In this document: positions 38,131 to 46,382 of the stretch, piece by piece
Numbering within the stretch: position 1 is the stretch's first letter
How the letters are laid out: the number at the start of each line of letters is the position of its first letter
NCBI RefSeq assembly: GCF_937912035.1
Contig: NZ_CALDPF010000031.1
Span: forward strand, 470,142-534,141
DNA length: 64,000 bases
From: an uncultured Bacteroides sp.
GTDB lineage: Bacteria > Bacteroidota > Bacteroidia > Bacteroidales > Bacteroidaceae
Direction of reading: 5' to 3'
The notes under the pieces: model-generated
Databases searched by the model: none
Told to the model about the DNA's origin: nothing
The model's input: the letters and a program-made list of their open reading frames with translations, nothing else
Position numbers and translations under genes: made by a program

Positions 38131-39648
38131 TTATTTATTCATTTCAGCTATATGGTTAACCAACTCTTCGAAACGCTTTTGGGAATATTCATATACACTC
38201 CTATTCTCTTCTTTAGGACTATAAACCTGCTCAATATGATGTAGTTCATCTATCTTTTCATAACCATTCCAGAGACCAACTCCATTAAATGCCAGTGCTG
38301 CAGCTCCAAGACTTGCCGCTTCCTGGTCTATAGAGGTTTTCTCTATTGCCATACCATATACATCTGCAAAAATCTGCATCCATATTGGACTCTTTGCTCC
38401 ACCACCAACAATTAACATTCGTTCTATCCCTTCATCATAACGACACAATACATCAAGAGCCATACGTAAATTCATAGCTATACCTTCTTGTGTGGCACGA
38501 AGAATATCCGCACGGGTGTGTTCGAGTTTTAATCCTATAAAAGCACCTGTCATATTAGGTGTAGGCTCCATCATTGAACCTCCTGCCATACTTGGATTAA
38601 AAATAACACCATTAGCACCCGGAGCAGACTTTTCCACCAGTCTGTTTATTTCCTGATAGGAGTCAATCATATTATTTTGCTCTTTTTCCAGAAGGTCCTG
38701 ACAGAACGTTTTCCTTACCCATTGTTGACTTAAACCTGCAGAAAATATACATGTAGCCGAAGCATACATACCACGTATAACATGGGCAAAAACATATGGC
38801 TTGTATTTAAAATCAATAACAGGCTTATCTGAAACCAATGCAATCCATGCTGATGAACCCAAAGAAGTATAGACTCTTCCATTAACAGTTCCTTTAGCTC
38901 CCAGAGCCATACAGGAATTATCTACACCTCCGCAAATAACTTTCACACCCGTAGGAATTCCTGTTTCCATTGATGCTTCATAGGTTATATCGCCAACAAT
39001 GGCATCTGATGGGATTATTTCCGGAAAGATATTTCTTGATACACCTGCTGCATCCATATATTCTCCTACATAGTCCCATTTATGTAAAGAAAATGCGCCA
39101 CAACCGGAAGCATATGAATAATCTGTACACAGACGTCCGGTAAAACGATAATTACAATAATCCTTTGTACCGATAACCTTATCTATCCTGTTATACATTT
39201 TCGGCTCATTATTCTTATACCACATAATCTTGAATAATGAGTAGCATGCAGCAGGAAAACCATTGCCTGTTTCCTCATACCAGGAACGATAGTCTACCTT
39301 ACAGAAAAATTCTTCGGCCTCTTTAACAGCTCTCATATCAGACCAAATAGGAGTCTTTTCCCTCAACAAGCTACCATCTGAACCTATAGGAATAACCCCA
39401 AGACTATGACCGGAAATAGCCACAGCCCTTATATCATCAGGCAATAGCTTATCGGAAGCCAAAAGCCTGTGAGTAGACTCTACAAGCGCATTCCACCAAT
39501 CTTCAGGAGCTTGCTCCTGGATACCTCCAGACTGATAATAAGTATCATATGCCACAAATTCGGAACATAGAATCCTGCCATCTACTGTTACAACAGATGA
39601 CTTTATACCACCAGTTCCTAAATCGTATGCTATTACTACATCATTCAT
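38131..39648 (-). CDS. FGGY-family carbohydrate kinase, xylulokinase-like
   Basis: Start taken at 39648 (MNDVVIAYDLGTGGIKSS); a longer frame begins at 39666. About 505 residues. ATP-dependent phosphorylation of a sugar or polyol. Phosphate-1 motif AYDLGTGGIKSSVV at the N-terminus, VAISGHSLG with the region equivalent to the xylulokinase active site, GGVDNSCMALGAKGTVNGRVYTSLGSSAW in the centre, and the adenosine site LIVGGGAKSPIWMQIFADVYG near 420-445. The start overlaps the aldolase stop (ATGAATGA), so the two are translationally coupled. The exact sugar is not predictable; the neighbouring aldolase argues for a 5-carbon or deoxy sugar. Confidence 0.88.
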   Translation of the reverse strand: MNDVVIAYDLGTGGIKSSVVTVDGRILCSEFVAYDTYYQSGGIQEQAPEDWWNALVESTHRLLASDKLLPDDIRAVAISGHSLGVIPIGSDGSLLREKTPIWSDMRAVKEAEEFFCKVDYRSWYEETGNGFPAACYSLFKIMWYKNNEPKMYNRIDKVIGTKDYCNYRFTGRLCTDYSYASGCGAFSLHKWDYVGEYMDAAGVSRNIFPEIIPSDAIVGDITYEASMETGIPTGVKVICGGVDNSCMALGAKGTVNGRVYTSLGSSAWIALVSDKPVIDFKYKPYVFAHVIRGMYASATCIFSAGLSQQWVRKTFCQDLLEKEQNNMIDSYQEINRLVEKSAPGANGVIFNPSMAGGSMMEPTPNMTGAFIGLKLEHTRADILRATQEGIAMNLRMALDVLCRYDEGIERMLIVGGGAKSPIWMQIFADVYGMAIEKTSIDQEAASLGAAALAFNGVGLWNGYEKIDELHHIEQVYSPKEENRSVYEYSQKRFEELVNHIAEMNK

Positions 39649-40330
39649 TATTTTCTCTATTGACACATTCTTGAATAATACTCAAAGCAGACTTGTAGCC
39701 GATTCCAAAACGTGAAACTCCTGCATTATACATTTCCTCTAGAGTTTCAAGAGTACGGACTCCTCCAGCTACCTTCAGTTTTATACGGTCCCCTACTGTA
39801 CGTTTTATGATTTCAATATGATGCATATTTGTAGCTCCTGCCCATCCAGTTCCAGTCTTAACAAAATCAGCACCACCTTCAAGAACCAATGATGAAGCTT
39901 TTGCTATCTCCTCGTCAGTCAGCAATGCAGCTTCAATTATTACCTTTAGAGGTAATGGACTGACAGCACTCTTTACACTCTTTATATCTTCAAGAACATC
40001 ATCATATAATCCTGATTTAAGTTTTCCGATATTCATCACCATATCTATTTCAGTACAGCCTTTATTTTTCAATTCTGCAGCCTGCCATACTTTACTTTCT
40101 GTAGTATCACCACCTGAAGGAAATCCTACTATACCTCCAACTCCAACACTTTCCGAACCTTCAAGGCCAGAAAATACGTAAGGCAACATAGAAGGCATAG
40201 AGAAAACACAAATGAAATTATACTTCTTGGCAATATCAACTATCTGATTGACTTCTACCAATGTTGATTCAGCCCGTACTGCACTGATATCTATCAGACG
40301 AGCTAGTTCTGATGATTTTAACTTAGTCAT
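39641..40330 (-). CDS. Deoxyribose-phosphate aldolase family (DeoC-like)
   Basis: About 229 residues from the Met at 40330 (MTKLKSSELARLID); a frame open to 40462 lacks coding character before it. DERA-family class I aldolase; the known reaction splits 2-deoxyribose 5-phosphate to glyceraldehyde 3-phosphate and acetaldehyde. The Schiff-base Lys158 is in GADFVKTGTGW, the second Lys in LKVAGGVRT, and the Asp in EIDMVMNIG. The segment normally VCV-P near the substrate (ICVFSMPSML here) is divergent, so the substrate may not be deoxyribose 5-phosphate. First gene of the aldolase-kinase-dehydrogenase operon; a 17-bp palindrome (40362-40378) lies in its leader. Confidence 0.82.
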   Translation of the reverse strand: MTKLKSSELARLIDISAVRAESTLVEVNQIVDIAKKYNFICVFSMPSMLPYVFSGLEGSESVGVGGIVGFPSGGDTTESKVWQAAELKNKGCTEIDMVMNIGKLKSGLYDDVLEDIKSVKSAVSPLPLKVIIEAALLTDEEIAKASSLVLEGGADFVKTGTGWAGATNMHHIEIIKRTVGDRIKLKVAGGVRTLETLEEMYNAGVSRFGIGYKSALSIIQECVNRENNE

Positions 40331-40361
40331 AATTCTATATTTAATAATGGATATTAGATTT

Positions 40362-40378
40362 TCTCTATTTAATAGAGA
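40362..40378. promoter_or_regulatory. 17-bp palindrome in the deoC-like leader
   Basis: TCTCTATT-t-AATAGAGA is a perfect palindrome 32 bp upstream of the aldolase start; a repressor site or small hairpin. Confidence 0.35.
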
Positions 40379-40439
40379 AGAAGAGGTATAATCCCCCCTT
40401 CTTCCTATGTTTCCTGTAACAATTTTTACCCAATAAGAA

Positions 40440-40964
40440 CAAACGTCTATGAATTTAAACACTTCTAAAAAATGCTCTCACAAAATCTTATATTATGTAT
40501 TTGATGCAAATGTAGAAGTTACAGCAAAATATTTTTTTTTATTTTCTACCAAACTCTTTCAATATTCAACCGATATATTAAAATTGGTTTTTATGCGACA
40601 TTTTGGTAATATAATACAAATTATATGGTAGTTTTTTTACTTATAATTCAAATTAACAACCATATCATAGATAAATAGCTCCTAACATCAAAAGAGGAAA
40701 GGATATATATCCAATTCCTCTTCAATAAATATTTCCAACAACTTTTTACCTTTACGAATAAACATCTATGAGCCTAAACATCTCAACCTATTCAATTAAT
40801 AACCTTATTTTTTATGGAACAAATGTAACTGATAAACCTTAATCACATTTTTTATTTTCTACCAATATCTTTCAATTTTGAACCGTTTTGCCGAACCAAG
40901 TGATTACATCCTTAACATAGGACCGATTTGATAATATATTACAATATAATGGTAGAAATTTTAC
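40440..40964. repeat. Diverged tandem duplication of a control region (~315 bp offset)
   Basis: The segment around 40440-40640 recurs at about 40760-40964. Matching landmarks include CTATGAATTTAAACA versus CTATGAGCCTAAACA, CAAATGTA (40507 and 40820), TTTTCTACCA (40542 and 40855), CTTTCAAT, AACCG, and GGTAG followed by TTTTAC at the ends (to 40640 and 40964). Each unit is bounded by inverted TTCTACC/GGTAG motifs. It fills the divergent intergenic region (40331-41017) between the aldolase operon and the mannosidase; no gene was found in it. Confidence 0.6.
40507..40514 (-). promoter_or_regulatory. -7 box candidate for the aldolase operon
   Basis: TACATTTG on the minus strand, a perfect TAnnTTTG match. 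An identical minus-strand box stands at 40820-40827 in the duplicated upstream copy. No clear -33 TTTG for either. Leader about 177 bases. Confidence 0.4.
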
Positions 40965-40986
40965 ATTTAATATTCAGCTATGAGAG

Positions 40987-40994
40987 TAGTTTTG
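40987..40994 (+). promoter_or_regulatory. -7 box candidate for the GH2 mannosidase
   Basis: TAGTTTTG matches TAnnTTTG perfectly and lies 23 bases before the ATG at 41018. A -33 TTTG at the right distance is missing. Confidence 0.45.
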
Positions 40995-41017
40995 TTTAAA
41001 ACTTAATACTAAAATAT

Positions 41018-43609
41018 ATGAGCTATACATTAAAAAGAAAAGCAATCTATCTGTGTATTATTATTTTGTCAATTCTATTCTGTAACACAGCCATGGCTGG
41101 ATTATACAGGAGAAACATTTGTGAGAACTGGGTATTCAAACAAGCAAGACTTAACAAATGGTATAAGGCTACCGTTCCGGGTGTAGTACATACAGACCTG
41201 ATGGCAAATGGTATTATTGATGATCCATTCTACAGACTGAACGAACGAACCGTTCAATGGATTGACAAAGAAGACTGGATTTATGAAACAACTATTATCG
41301 GAGAAGATGAAGTCATTGACAAAGATATGCAAAGACTTGTTTTTAAAGGACTGGACACATACGCTGATGTATTCTTAAACGATTCTTTAATACTTTCAAC
41401 AAATAATATGTTTCGTGAATGGACTGCTGACGTAAAAGGATTATTAAAAAACGGTGAAAACAAACTGAGAGTATATTTCCATTCTCCTATAAAAATTGAT
41501 ATGCCAAAGTGGGAATCACTTCCATACCAGCTCAGGTCTGACAATGATCAGTCCGAGAACGGAGGTCTTCTGAACAGGAAAATAGGAATATTTGCCAGAA
41601 AGGCAGGATATCATTACGGTTGGGACTGGGGACCTCGCCTAGTTACTTCGGGGATATGGCGTCCCATATACCTTGAAGCATGGAATGATATAAAGGTTGA
41701 AGATGTACATATTATACAGAAAAACGTAACATCGGAATGTGCAGACATTTCTACAACTGTAGATATTCTATCTACAGAAGATTTTTACGGAGCAGATATA
41801 TCCATAAAGGCAGATGGAATTGTCATGGCAAAAAAAATTGTAGACCTCAAAAAAGGGCTTAACAGGTTCTCTCTTGATTACAGGATAGAGAATCCTAAAC
41901 TTTGGTGGACGAACGGTCTCGGTGAAGCATATTTGTATAAGTTCGACACTTCCGTGACACTGGGAAACAATGTTTCAGACAGTGTAAGCCATAACATAGG
42001 CATACGTTCGCTGAATATGATAGCCCGAAAAGACAAGTTTGGTACGTCACTGTACTTTGAGCTGAATGGAGTACCTGTTTTCATGAAAGGGGCCAACTAT
42101 ATACCCGGCGACAGTTTTCTGCCAAGAATCACGAAAGAAAAATACGAGAAAGAAATATTGGATGCAAAGAACGCCAATATGAATATGCTCCGTGTCTGGG
42201 GTGGAGGAATCTATGAAGACGATTCATTTTATGATTTCTGCGACAAGCACGGTATATTGGTATGGCAGGATTTTATGTTTGCCTGTGCCCTCTACCCTTC
42301 CGATGAAGCATTTATTGAAAACGTAAGGCAGGAAGCCATATACAATGTAAGACGTTTAAGGAATCATCCCAGCATTGCCCTATGGTGCGGCAACAATGAG
42401 ATAATAGACGCATGGTACGGATGGGGCTGGAAAAAGGAATACGAATCCATGGGAAACGGTTACTCCGGGAAATTATGGAATGATCTGTACAACCTATATT
42501 TCAATGTACTGCCTAAGGTAGTAGAAGAATATGGAGGAGGTATAGGATACAGAGGCTCATCACCATTGGCTTATCCGGACAAAAGATCTGACGGAATAAA
42601 CGGAGACTCACATTATTGGGGTGTATGGCATGGCAATCATCCGATTTCCCAATATAATACAGAACGTAGCCGTTTCTTCTCGGAGTACGGATTCCAATCA
42701 TTTCCTGAATTTGAATCCGTAATGGAGTATGCACCATTAAAAGAAGACCACAGCATAGAATCGGAAGTGATGATGTCGCATCAGCGTGGAGGAACAAACG
42801 CAAATAGTAAGATAAAGGAATATATACTGAAATATTATAATGCACCTAAAGACTTCGAAAGTTTTCTATATGTTGGTTCGATTCTTCAGGGTGATGCTAT
42901 AAAAACAGCTATGGAAGCCCATAGAAGAGATATGCCTTACTGCATGGGGTCATTATTTTGGCAGCATAATGACTGCTGGCCTGTAGCTTCATGGTCAGGC
43001 AGAGACTACTACGGACGTTGGAAAGCACAGCATTATTTCGCAAGAAAGGCCTATGACATGATTCTGGTATCTCCTATCATAAGCGAAGATAACCTTACTG
43101 TACATATCGTTTCTGACTTACTGGAATCTGTAAAGGGAAGGTTCTCACTAAAAGTCATGGACATGGACGGGAATATTATCAGAAACAGTTCTAAGTACAT
43201 AAGTACTCCTAAAAATGGTTCCAAACTAATCCTTAAAAAGAATATAAATGATTTATTGGATAAAAATTCCAAACAGGATGTCATTATTCTTGCAGAGTTC
43301 TCCACACCGGAGAAAACATACTCCAATATCGTATATGCTGTAGAACAAAAAGATTTAAATCTGAAAAAAGTGGATATAGACTGGACAGCTAAAAGAACTA
43401 AGGACGGATATATCATATCCATTAAATCGAACAAATTTGCAAGAGGGGTATTTCTATCAATACCAGGTAAGGAACACTTTTTTGAGGATAATTATTTTGA
43501 CTTATTACCCAACAGAATGACAAAAATAACAGTCAAAACAAACATTTCTCAAAACGAACTGAACAATCTGCTGGAGATAAAATCATTAATAGACAGTTAT
43601 AATTATTAA
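41018..43609 (+). CDS. Beta-mannosidase-like glycoside hydrolase, family GH2
   Basis: 863 residues with signal peptide (cut near NTAMAG), so periplasmic. Exo-hydrolysis of terminal beta-mannose is the usual activity. N-terminal sugar-binding sandwich (about 30-200: ATVPGVVHTDLMANGIIDDPFY, GWDWGPRLVTSG), Ig-like domain, then the TIM barrel with acid/base Glu461 in LWCGNNE and nucleophile Glu556 in FFSEYGFQSFPE, and WQHNDCWPVASW further on, all in the mannosidase pattern. C-terminal beta domains complete the normal length. Last chromosomal gene before the mobile element; the element begins right after its stop, and the gene is intact. Confidence 0.92.
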   Translation: MSYTLKRKAIYLCIIILSILFCNTAMAGLYRRNICENWVFKQARLNKWYKATVPGVVHTDLMANGIIDDPFYRLNERTVQWIDKEDWIYETTIIGEDEVIDKDMQRLVFKGLDTYADVFLNDSLILSTNNMFREWTADVKGLLKNGENKLRVYFHSPIKIDMPKWESLPYQLRSDNDQSENGGLLNRKIGIFARKAGYHYGWDWGPRLVTSGIWRPIYLEAWNDIKVEDVHIIQKNVTSECADISTTVDILSTEDFYGADISIKADGIVMAKKIVDLKKGLNRFSLDYRIENPKLWWTNGLGEAYLYKFDTSVTLGNNVSDSVSHNIGIRSLNMIARKDKFGTSLYFELNGVPVFMKGANYIPGDSFLPRITKEKYEKEILDAKNANMNMLRVWGGGIYEDDSFYDFCDKHGILVWQDFMFACALYPSDEAFIENVRQEAIYNVRRLRNHPSIALWCGNNEIIDAWYGWGWKKEYESMGNGYSGKLWNDLYNLYFNVLPKVVEEYGGGIGYRGSSPLAYPDKRSDGINGDSHYWGVWHGNHPISQYNTERSRFFSEYGFQSFPEFESVMEYAPLKEDHSIESEVMMSHQRGGTNANSKIKEYILKYYNAPKDFESFLYVGSILQGDAIKTAMEAHRRDMPYCMGSLFWQHNDCWPVASWSGRDYYGRWKAQHYFARKAYDMILVSPIISEDNLTVHIVSDLLESVKGRFSLKVMDMDGNIIRNSSKYISTPKNGSKLILKKNINDLLDKNSKQDVIILAEFSTPEKTYSNIVYAVEQKDLNLKKVDIDWTAKRTKDGYIISIKSNKFARGVFLSIPGKEHFFEDNYFDLLPNRMTKITVKTNISQNELNNLLEIKSLIDSYNY

Positions 43610-43677
43610 CACTATAAACGCCTAGAAATAAACAGCTATCCCTTCCATCAAAGATAAATTCCAATCCTGCTTTGCCA

Positions 43678-43754
43678 GCCGCATTTATTCCTTTTTTCAG
43701 GAGAATTTTCTTTATGGCTAACGCCATGAAAATTCACCTGAAAAAGAATGCGGC
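43678..43754. repeat. Long nested hairpin near the element boundary
   Basis: Paired arms in order from outside: GCCGCATT with AATGCGGC, CTTTTTTCAGG with CCTGAAAAAG, GAATTTTC with GAAAATTC, and ATGGC with GCCAT around a TAAC loop. There is only one 5-base bulge (43686-43690). Such structures occur at origins of transfer, recombination ends or as structured RNAs; which applies here is not known. Confidence 0.7.
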
Positions 43755-44126
43755 GGCAAACGGATTAGAATTAAAGGAAAGATTACAGGGATTAACTGCG
43801 ACCGACGTGACGCATAGCCGTAAATCAAAGGCGGCTATCCTTATATTCTATATATGGCCTCATAAATACTGTAAAAATCCACCTTCCCAAATAACAAAAC
43901 ATAGACTGCTTATCAAATCCCGAAATAAGACAGGGATTTCAACTCCCTCCGATCTGCATAGTCTGGTGGCTTCGCTATGCTTTTATTCCAACTCTTCCTA
44001 TTTCTTTTCATCCTTTTTTTCTGCTGTTTCTACGTTCTTTCCTATCTCCGATATGACATCTGATGACACCTGATGATATCTAACGCCATCCGTTTGTAAA
44101 TCAAATGTTTACTCAATTTATCATCT

Positions 44127-44134
44127 TACATTTG
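44127..44134 (+). promoter_or_regulatory. Promoter -7 box for the DUF3945 gene
   Basis: TACATTTG, a perfect TAnnTTTG match, 41 bases before the ATG at 44176. No good -33 element. Confidence 0.5.
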
Positions 44135-44175
44135 GACTGTGAAACAAATCAAGTAGTCACTCAAAACAAAAGATT

Positions 44176-45993
44176 ATGGCACAAGAAAACAGTCCTGACA
44201 AGGAAAAAAGGCAAAGCCGGACAAAGAAACCGGAAAAGCCTTATGTGGAACAAATTGACGAACTTCTGCTGGTACATAACAAGAATGACCCAAAGGGTGT
44301 TTTGGGAGTAATCAGCAAGGCGGACGAGAAAGGCAATTATCAGACGGTTGCACTGGAGGAGAAGAACGAGAACTCATTTTTGAAATTCGACAAGAATTCG
44401 AGTATTCTCGAAAACTTCATCAAGAATTTTTGGAGCCAGCTGAAGGAGCCTACGCATTTCAGGCTTATCCGCATGACCTTCAACGATTACAAGCAGAACA
44501 AACAGGCTCTCAAGGACCTGGCTGAAGGCAAGAAAACAGACTCGGTAAAGGAATTTCTGAAACGCTATGAAATCGTACCGAAGGCAAACAATCAGAAAAA
44601 CAGTCAAATAAAAGAGGAGGAAACAACAATGGCAAAGAAGCAGGAACAGACAACGCAGGCTCAGCCTGAACAGGTATCACAGGTGGAAGCTGCCGCACAG
44701 GGGCGCGAACAGCAGGAACCGCAAGGCCAGCAGACACCAACTTACCGCTACAACGAGAACATGATCAACTGGGAGGAATTGGGCAAGTTCGGTATATCCA
44801 AAGAAATGCTGGAGCAGTCCGGACAGCTTGACAGCATGCTGAAAGGATACAAGACCAACAGAACTATGCCGCTGACGCTCAACATTCCTGGGGTACTGAC
44901 CGCAAAGCTTGATGCACGCCTTTCATTCATATCCAACGGTGGGCAGGTTATGCTGGGTATCCACGGTATCAGAAAGGAACCTGAACTGGACCGTCCTTAT
45001 TTCGGGCATATCTTCACGGAAGAGGACAAGAAGAACCTGCGTGAAAGCGGGAACATGGGACGCGTGGCTGACCTTAACCTACGTGGCAACACGACAGAGC
45101 CGTGTCTGATTTCCATCGACAAGAATACCAACGAACTGGTAGCCGTACGACAGGAGCATGTCTATATTCCGAATGAAATCAAAGGTGTGACTTTGACTCC
45201 GGATGAAATTCAGAAACTGAAAAACGGTGAACAGATATTCGTGGATGGCATGAAATCCAATCAAGGCAAGGAATTCAATGCCAATCTGCAATACAATGCG
45301 GAAAGAAGAGGCATCGAATTTATTTTCCCGAAAGACCAGGCTTTCAACCAGCAGACGCTTGGCGGTGTACCGCTTTCCCCCATGCAGCTCAAAGCGTTAA
45401 ACGAAGGCCACACCATCCTTGTAGAGGATATGAAACGAAAGAACGGCGAACTGTTTTCCTCCTTCGTTACCATGGATAAGGTAACAGGCGGTCTCCAATA
45501 TACACGCCACAATCCGGAAACGGGAGAAATCTACATACCGAAGGAAATCTGTTCGGTACAACTCACACCGGAAGACAAGGAAGCGTTACGCAAAGGGCAG
45601 CCCATCTATCTTGAGAACATGATCAACCGTAAAGGTGAGGAATTCTCGTCATTCGTCAAGCTGGACCTGGCAAGCGGAAGACCACAGTATTCCAGAACTC
45701 CGGACGGTTTCAACGAACGACAGGCACCTACCATCCCGGCTGAGGTTTACGGACACCTGCTTTCGGCACAGGAAAGAGCAAATCTTCAGGACGGAAAGGC
45801 CATCCTTGTAACGGGTATGAAAGGTCCCAACGGCAAACCGTTCGATTCCTATCTGAAAGTAAACGCAAACACCGGACAGCTGCAATATTTCCAGGAAAAT
45901 CCGGATGTACGCCGCAATACCTCACAGCGTGCTTCACAGACTGACAATACCCAGCAGCAGGAACAGAAGAAGGGAGCAAAACAGGCTGTCTGA
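44176..45993 (+). CDS. DUF4099/DUF3945 repeat protein of Bacteroidales ICEs
   Basis: 605 residues, no signal. An N-terminal domain (about 15-125) is followed by a Gln/Glu-rich linker (about 140-185) and a DUF4099-like domain (about 190-275, MINWEELGKFGISKEMLEQSG). Four tandem DUF3945 units of about 60 residues then follow, recognisable by LTPDEIQKLKNGEQIFVDGM, LSPMQLKALNEGHTILVEDM, LTPEDKEALRKGQPIYLENM and LSAQERANLQDGKAILVTGM. Molecular function is unknown; the family travels with topoisomerase and PRTRC genes in conjugative elements. Head of the element's gene string. GC content is visibly higher than in the flanking chromosome. Confidence 0.85.
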   Translation: MAQENSPDKEKRQSRTKKPEKPYVEQIDELLLVHNKNDPKGVLGVISKADEKGNYQTVALEEKNENSFLKFDKNSSILENFIKNFWSQLKEPTHFRLIRMTFNDYKQNKQALKDLAEGKKTDSVKEFLKRYEIVPKANNQKNSQIKEEETTMAKKQEQTTQAQPEQVSQVEAAAQGREQQEPQGQQTPTYRYNENMINWEELGKFGISKEMLEQSGQLDSMLKGYKTNRTMPLTLNIPGVLTAKLDARLSFISNGGQVMLGIHGIRKEPELDRPYFGHIFTEEDKKNLRESGNMGRVADLNLRGNTTEPCLISIDKNTNELVAVRQEHVYIPNEIKGVTLTPDEIQKLKNGEQIFVDGMKSNQGKEFNANLQYNAERRGIEFIFPKDQAFNQQTLGGVPLSPMQLKALNEGHTILVEDMKRKNGELFSSFVTMDKVTGGLQYTRHNPETGEIYIPKEICSVQLTPEDKEALRKGQPIYLENMINRKGEEFSSFVKLDLASGRPQYSRTPDGFNERQAPTIPAEVYGHLLSAQERANLQDGKAILVTGMKGPNGKPFDSYLKVNANTGQLQYFQENPDVRRNTSQRASQTDNTQQQEQKKGAKQAV

Positions 45994-46046
45994 CCTGAAC
46001 GGGATTCAAATCATTCAAATCATCAATTACTAAAAAAGGAAAGAAC

Positions 46047-46307
46047 ATGAACAAGACCAATCATCATATCTACAAGGCTGAACAAATCGACTGGGAGAAA
46101 CTGGAATCGGTAGGTATCAGCAGATTGCAAATTGAAAAGGACGGAAACATGGACCTGCTCCTTCAGGGAAAGGAAACCAATGTCATGTCCATTAAAATCA
46201 AGACTCCTGTATTTTCACTGACCATGGATGCCACACTCAGTCTGATTGAAGACGAGAATGGAAATCCGGTCATCAGCGTAAACGGTATCAACCCTTCAGG
46301 TGAATAA
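46047..46307 (+). CDS. Small DUF4099-like protein
   Basis: 86 residues. It aligns with the DUF4099-like part of the preceding protein: IDWEKLESVGISRLQIEKDGNMDLLLQGKE here against INWEELGKFGISKEMLEQSGQLDSMLKGYK there, and TLSLIEDENGNPVISVNGI against RLSFISNGGQVMLGIHGI. It therefore looks like a stand-alone copy of that domain. It starts 54 bp downstream of the larger gene and precedes topoisomerase III. Role unknown. Confidence 0.75.
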   Translation: MNKTNHHIYKAEQIDWEKLESVGISRLQIEKDGNMDLLLQGKETNVMSIKIKTPVFSLTMDATLSLIEDENGNPVISVNGINPSGE

Positions 46308-46333
46308 ATAAGAATCCATAATGTATCATCTCT

Positions 46334-46362
46334 CTTTCCATACGGACTTACCGTATGGAAAG
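46334..46362. promoter_or_regulatory. 12-bp perfect hairpin upstream of topoisomerase gene
   Basis: CTTTCCATACGG (46334-46345) and CCGTATGGAAAG (46351-46362) around ACTTA, preceded by ATGTATCATCT. A similar sequence block recurs in the hairpin at 52852-52894. No T-tract follows, so a regulatory or processing role is as likely as termination. Confidence 0.5.
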
Positions 46363-46382
46363 ATATAAAAACAGAATTTATC

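Larger units (their letters stand above)
43610..44175. other. 566-bp left part of the mobile element, structured and non-coding
   Basis: Base composition changes from AT-rich to balanced right after the mannosidase stop. The stretch holds a 77-bp nested hairpin (43678-43754), a 7-bp hairpin AAATCCC/GGGATTT (43915-43939), short direct repeats of CTGATGA near 44058-44082, and a promoter box at 44127. An open frame 43672-44073 crosses the hairpin; its first half is moderately protein-like (KERLQGLTATDVTHSRKSKAA) but the rest is low-complexity, so I do not call it a gene. Confidence 0.5.

Noticed and set aside
40449..40631. Plus-strand ORF of 60 codons in the duplicated control region
   Set aside because: Low-complexity Asn/Lys/Phe-rich translation, not kept in the duplicated copy, and it overlaps promoter boxes.
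43672..44073. 133-codon ORF across the boundary hairpin
   Set aside because: Its start lies inside the hairpin and the second half is Ser/Phe-rich low complexity. I treat the stretch as structured non-coding DNA, though part may be conserved in ICEs.
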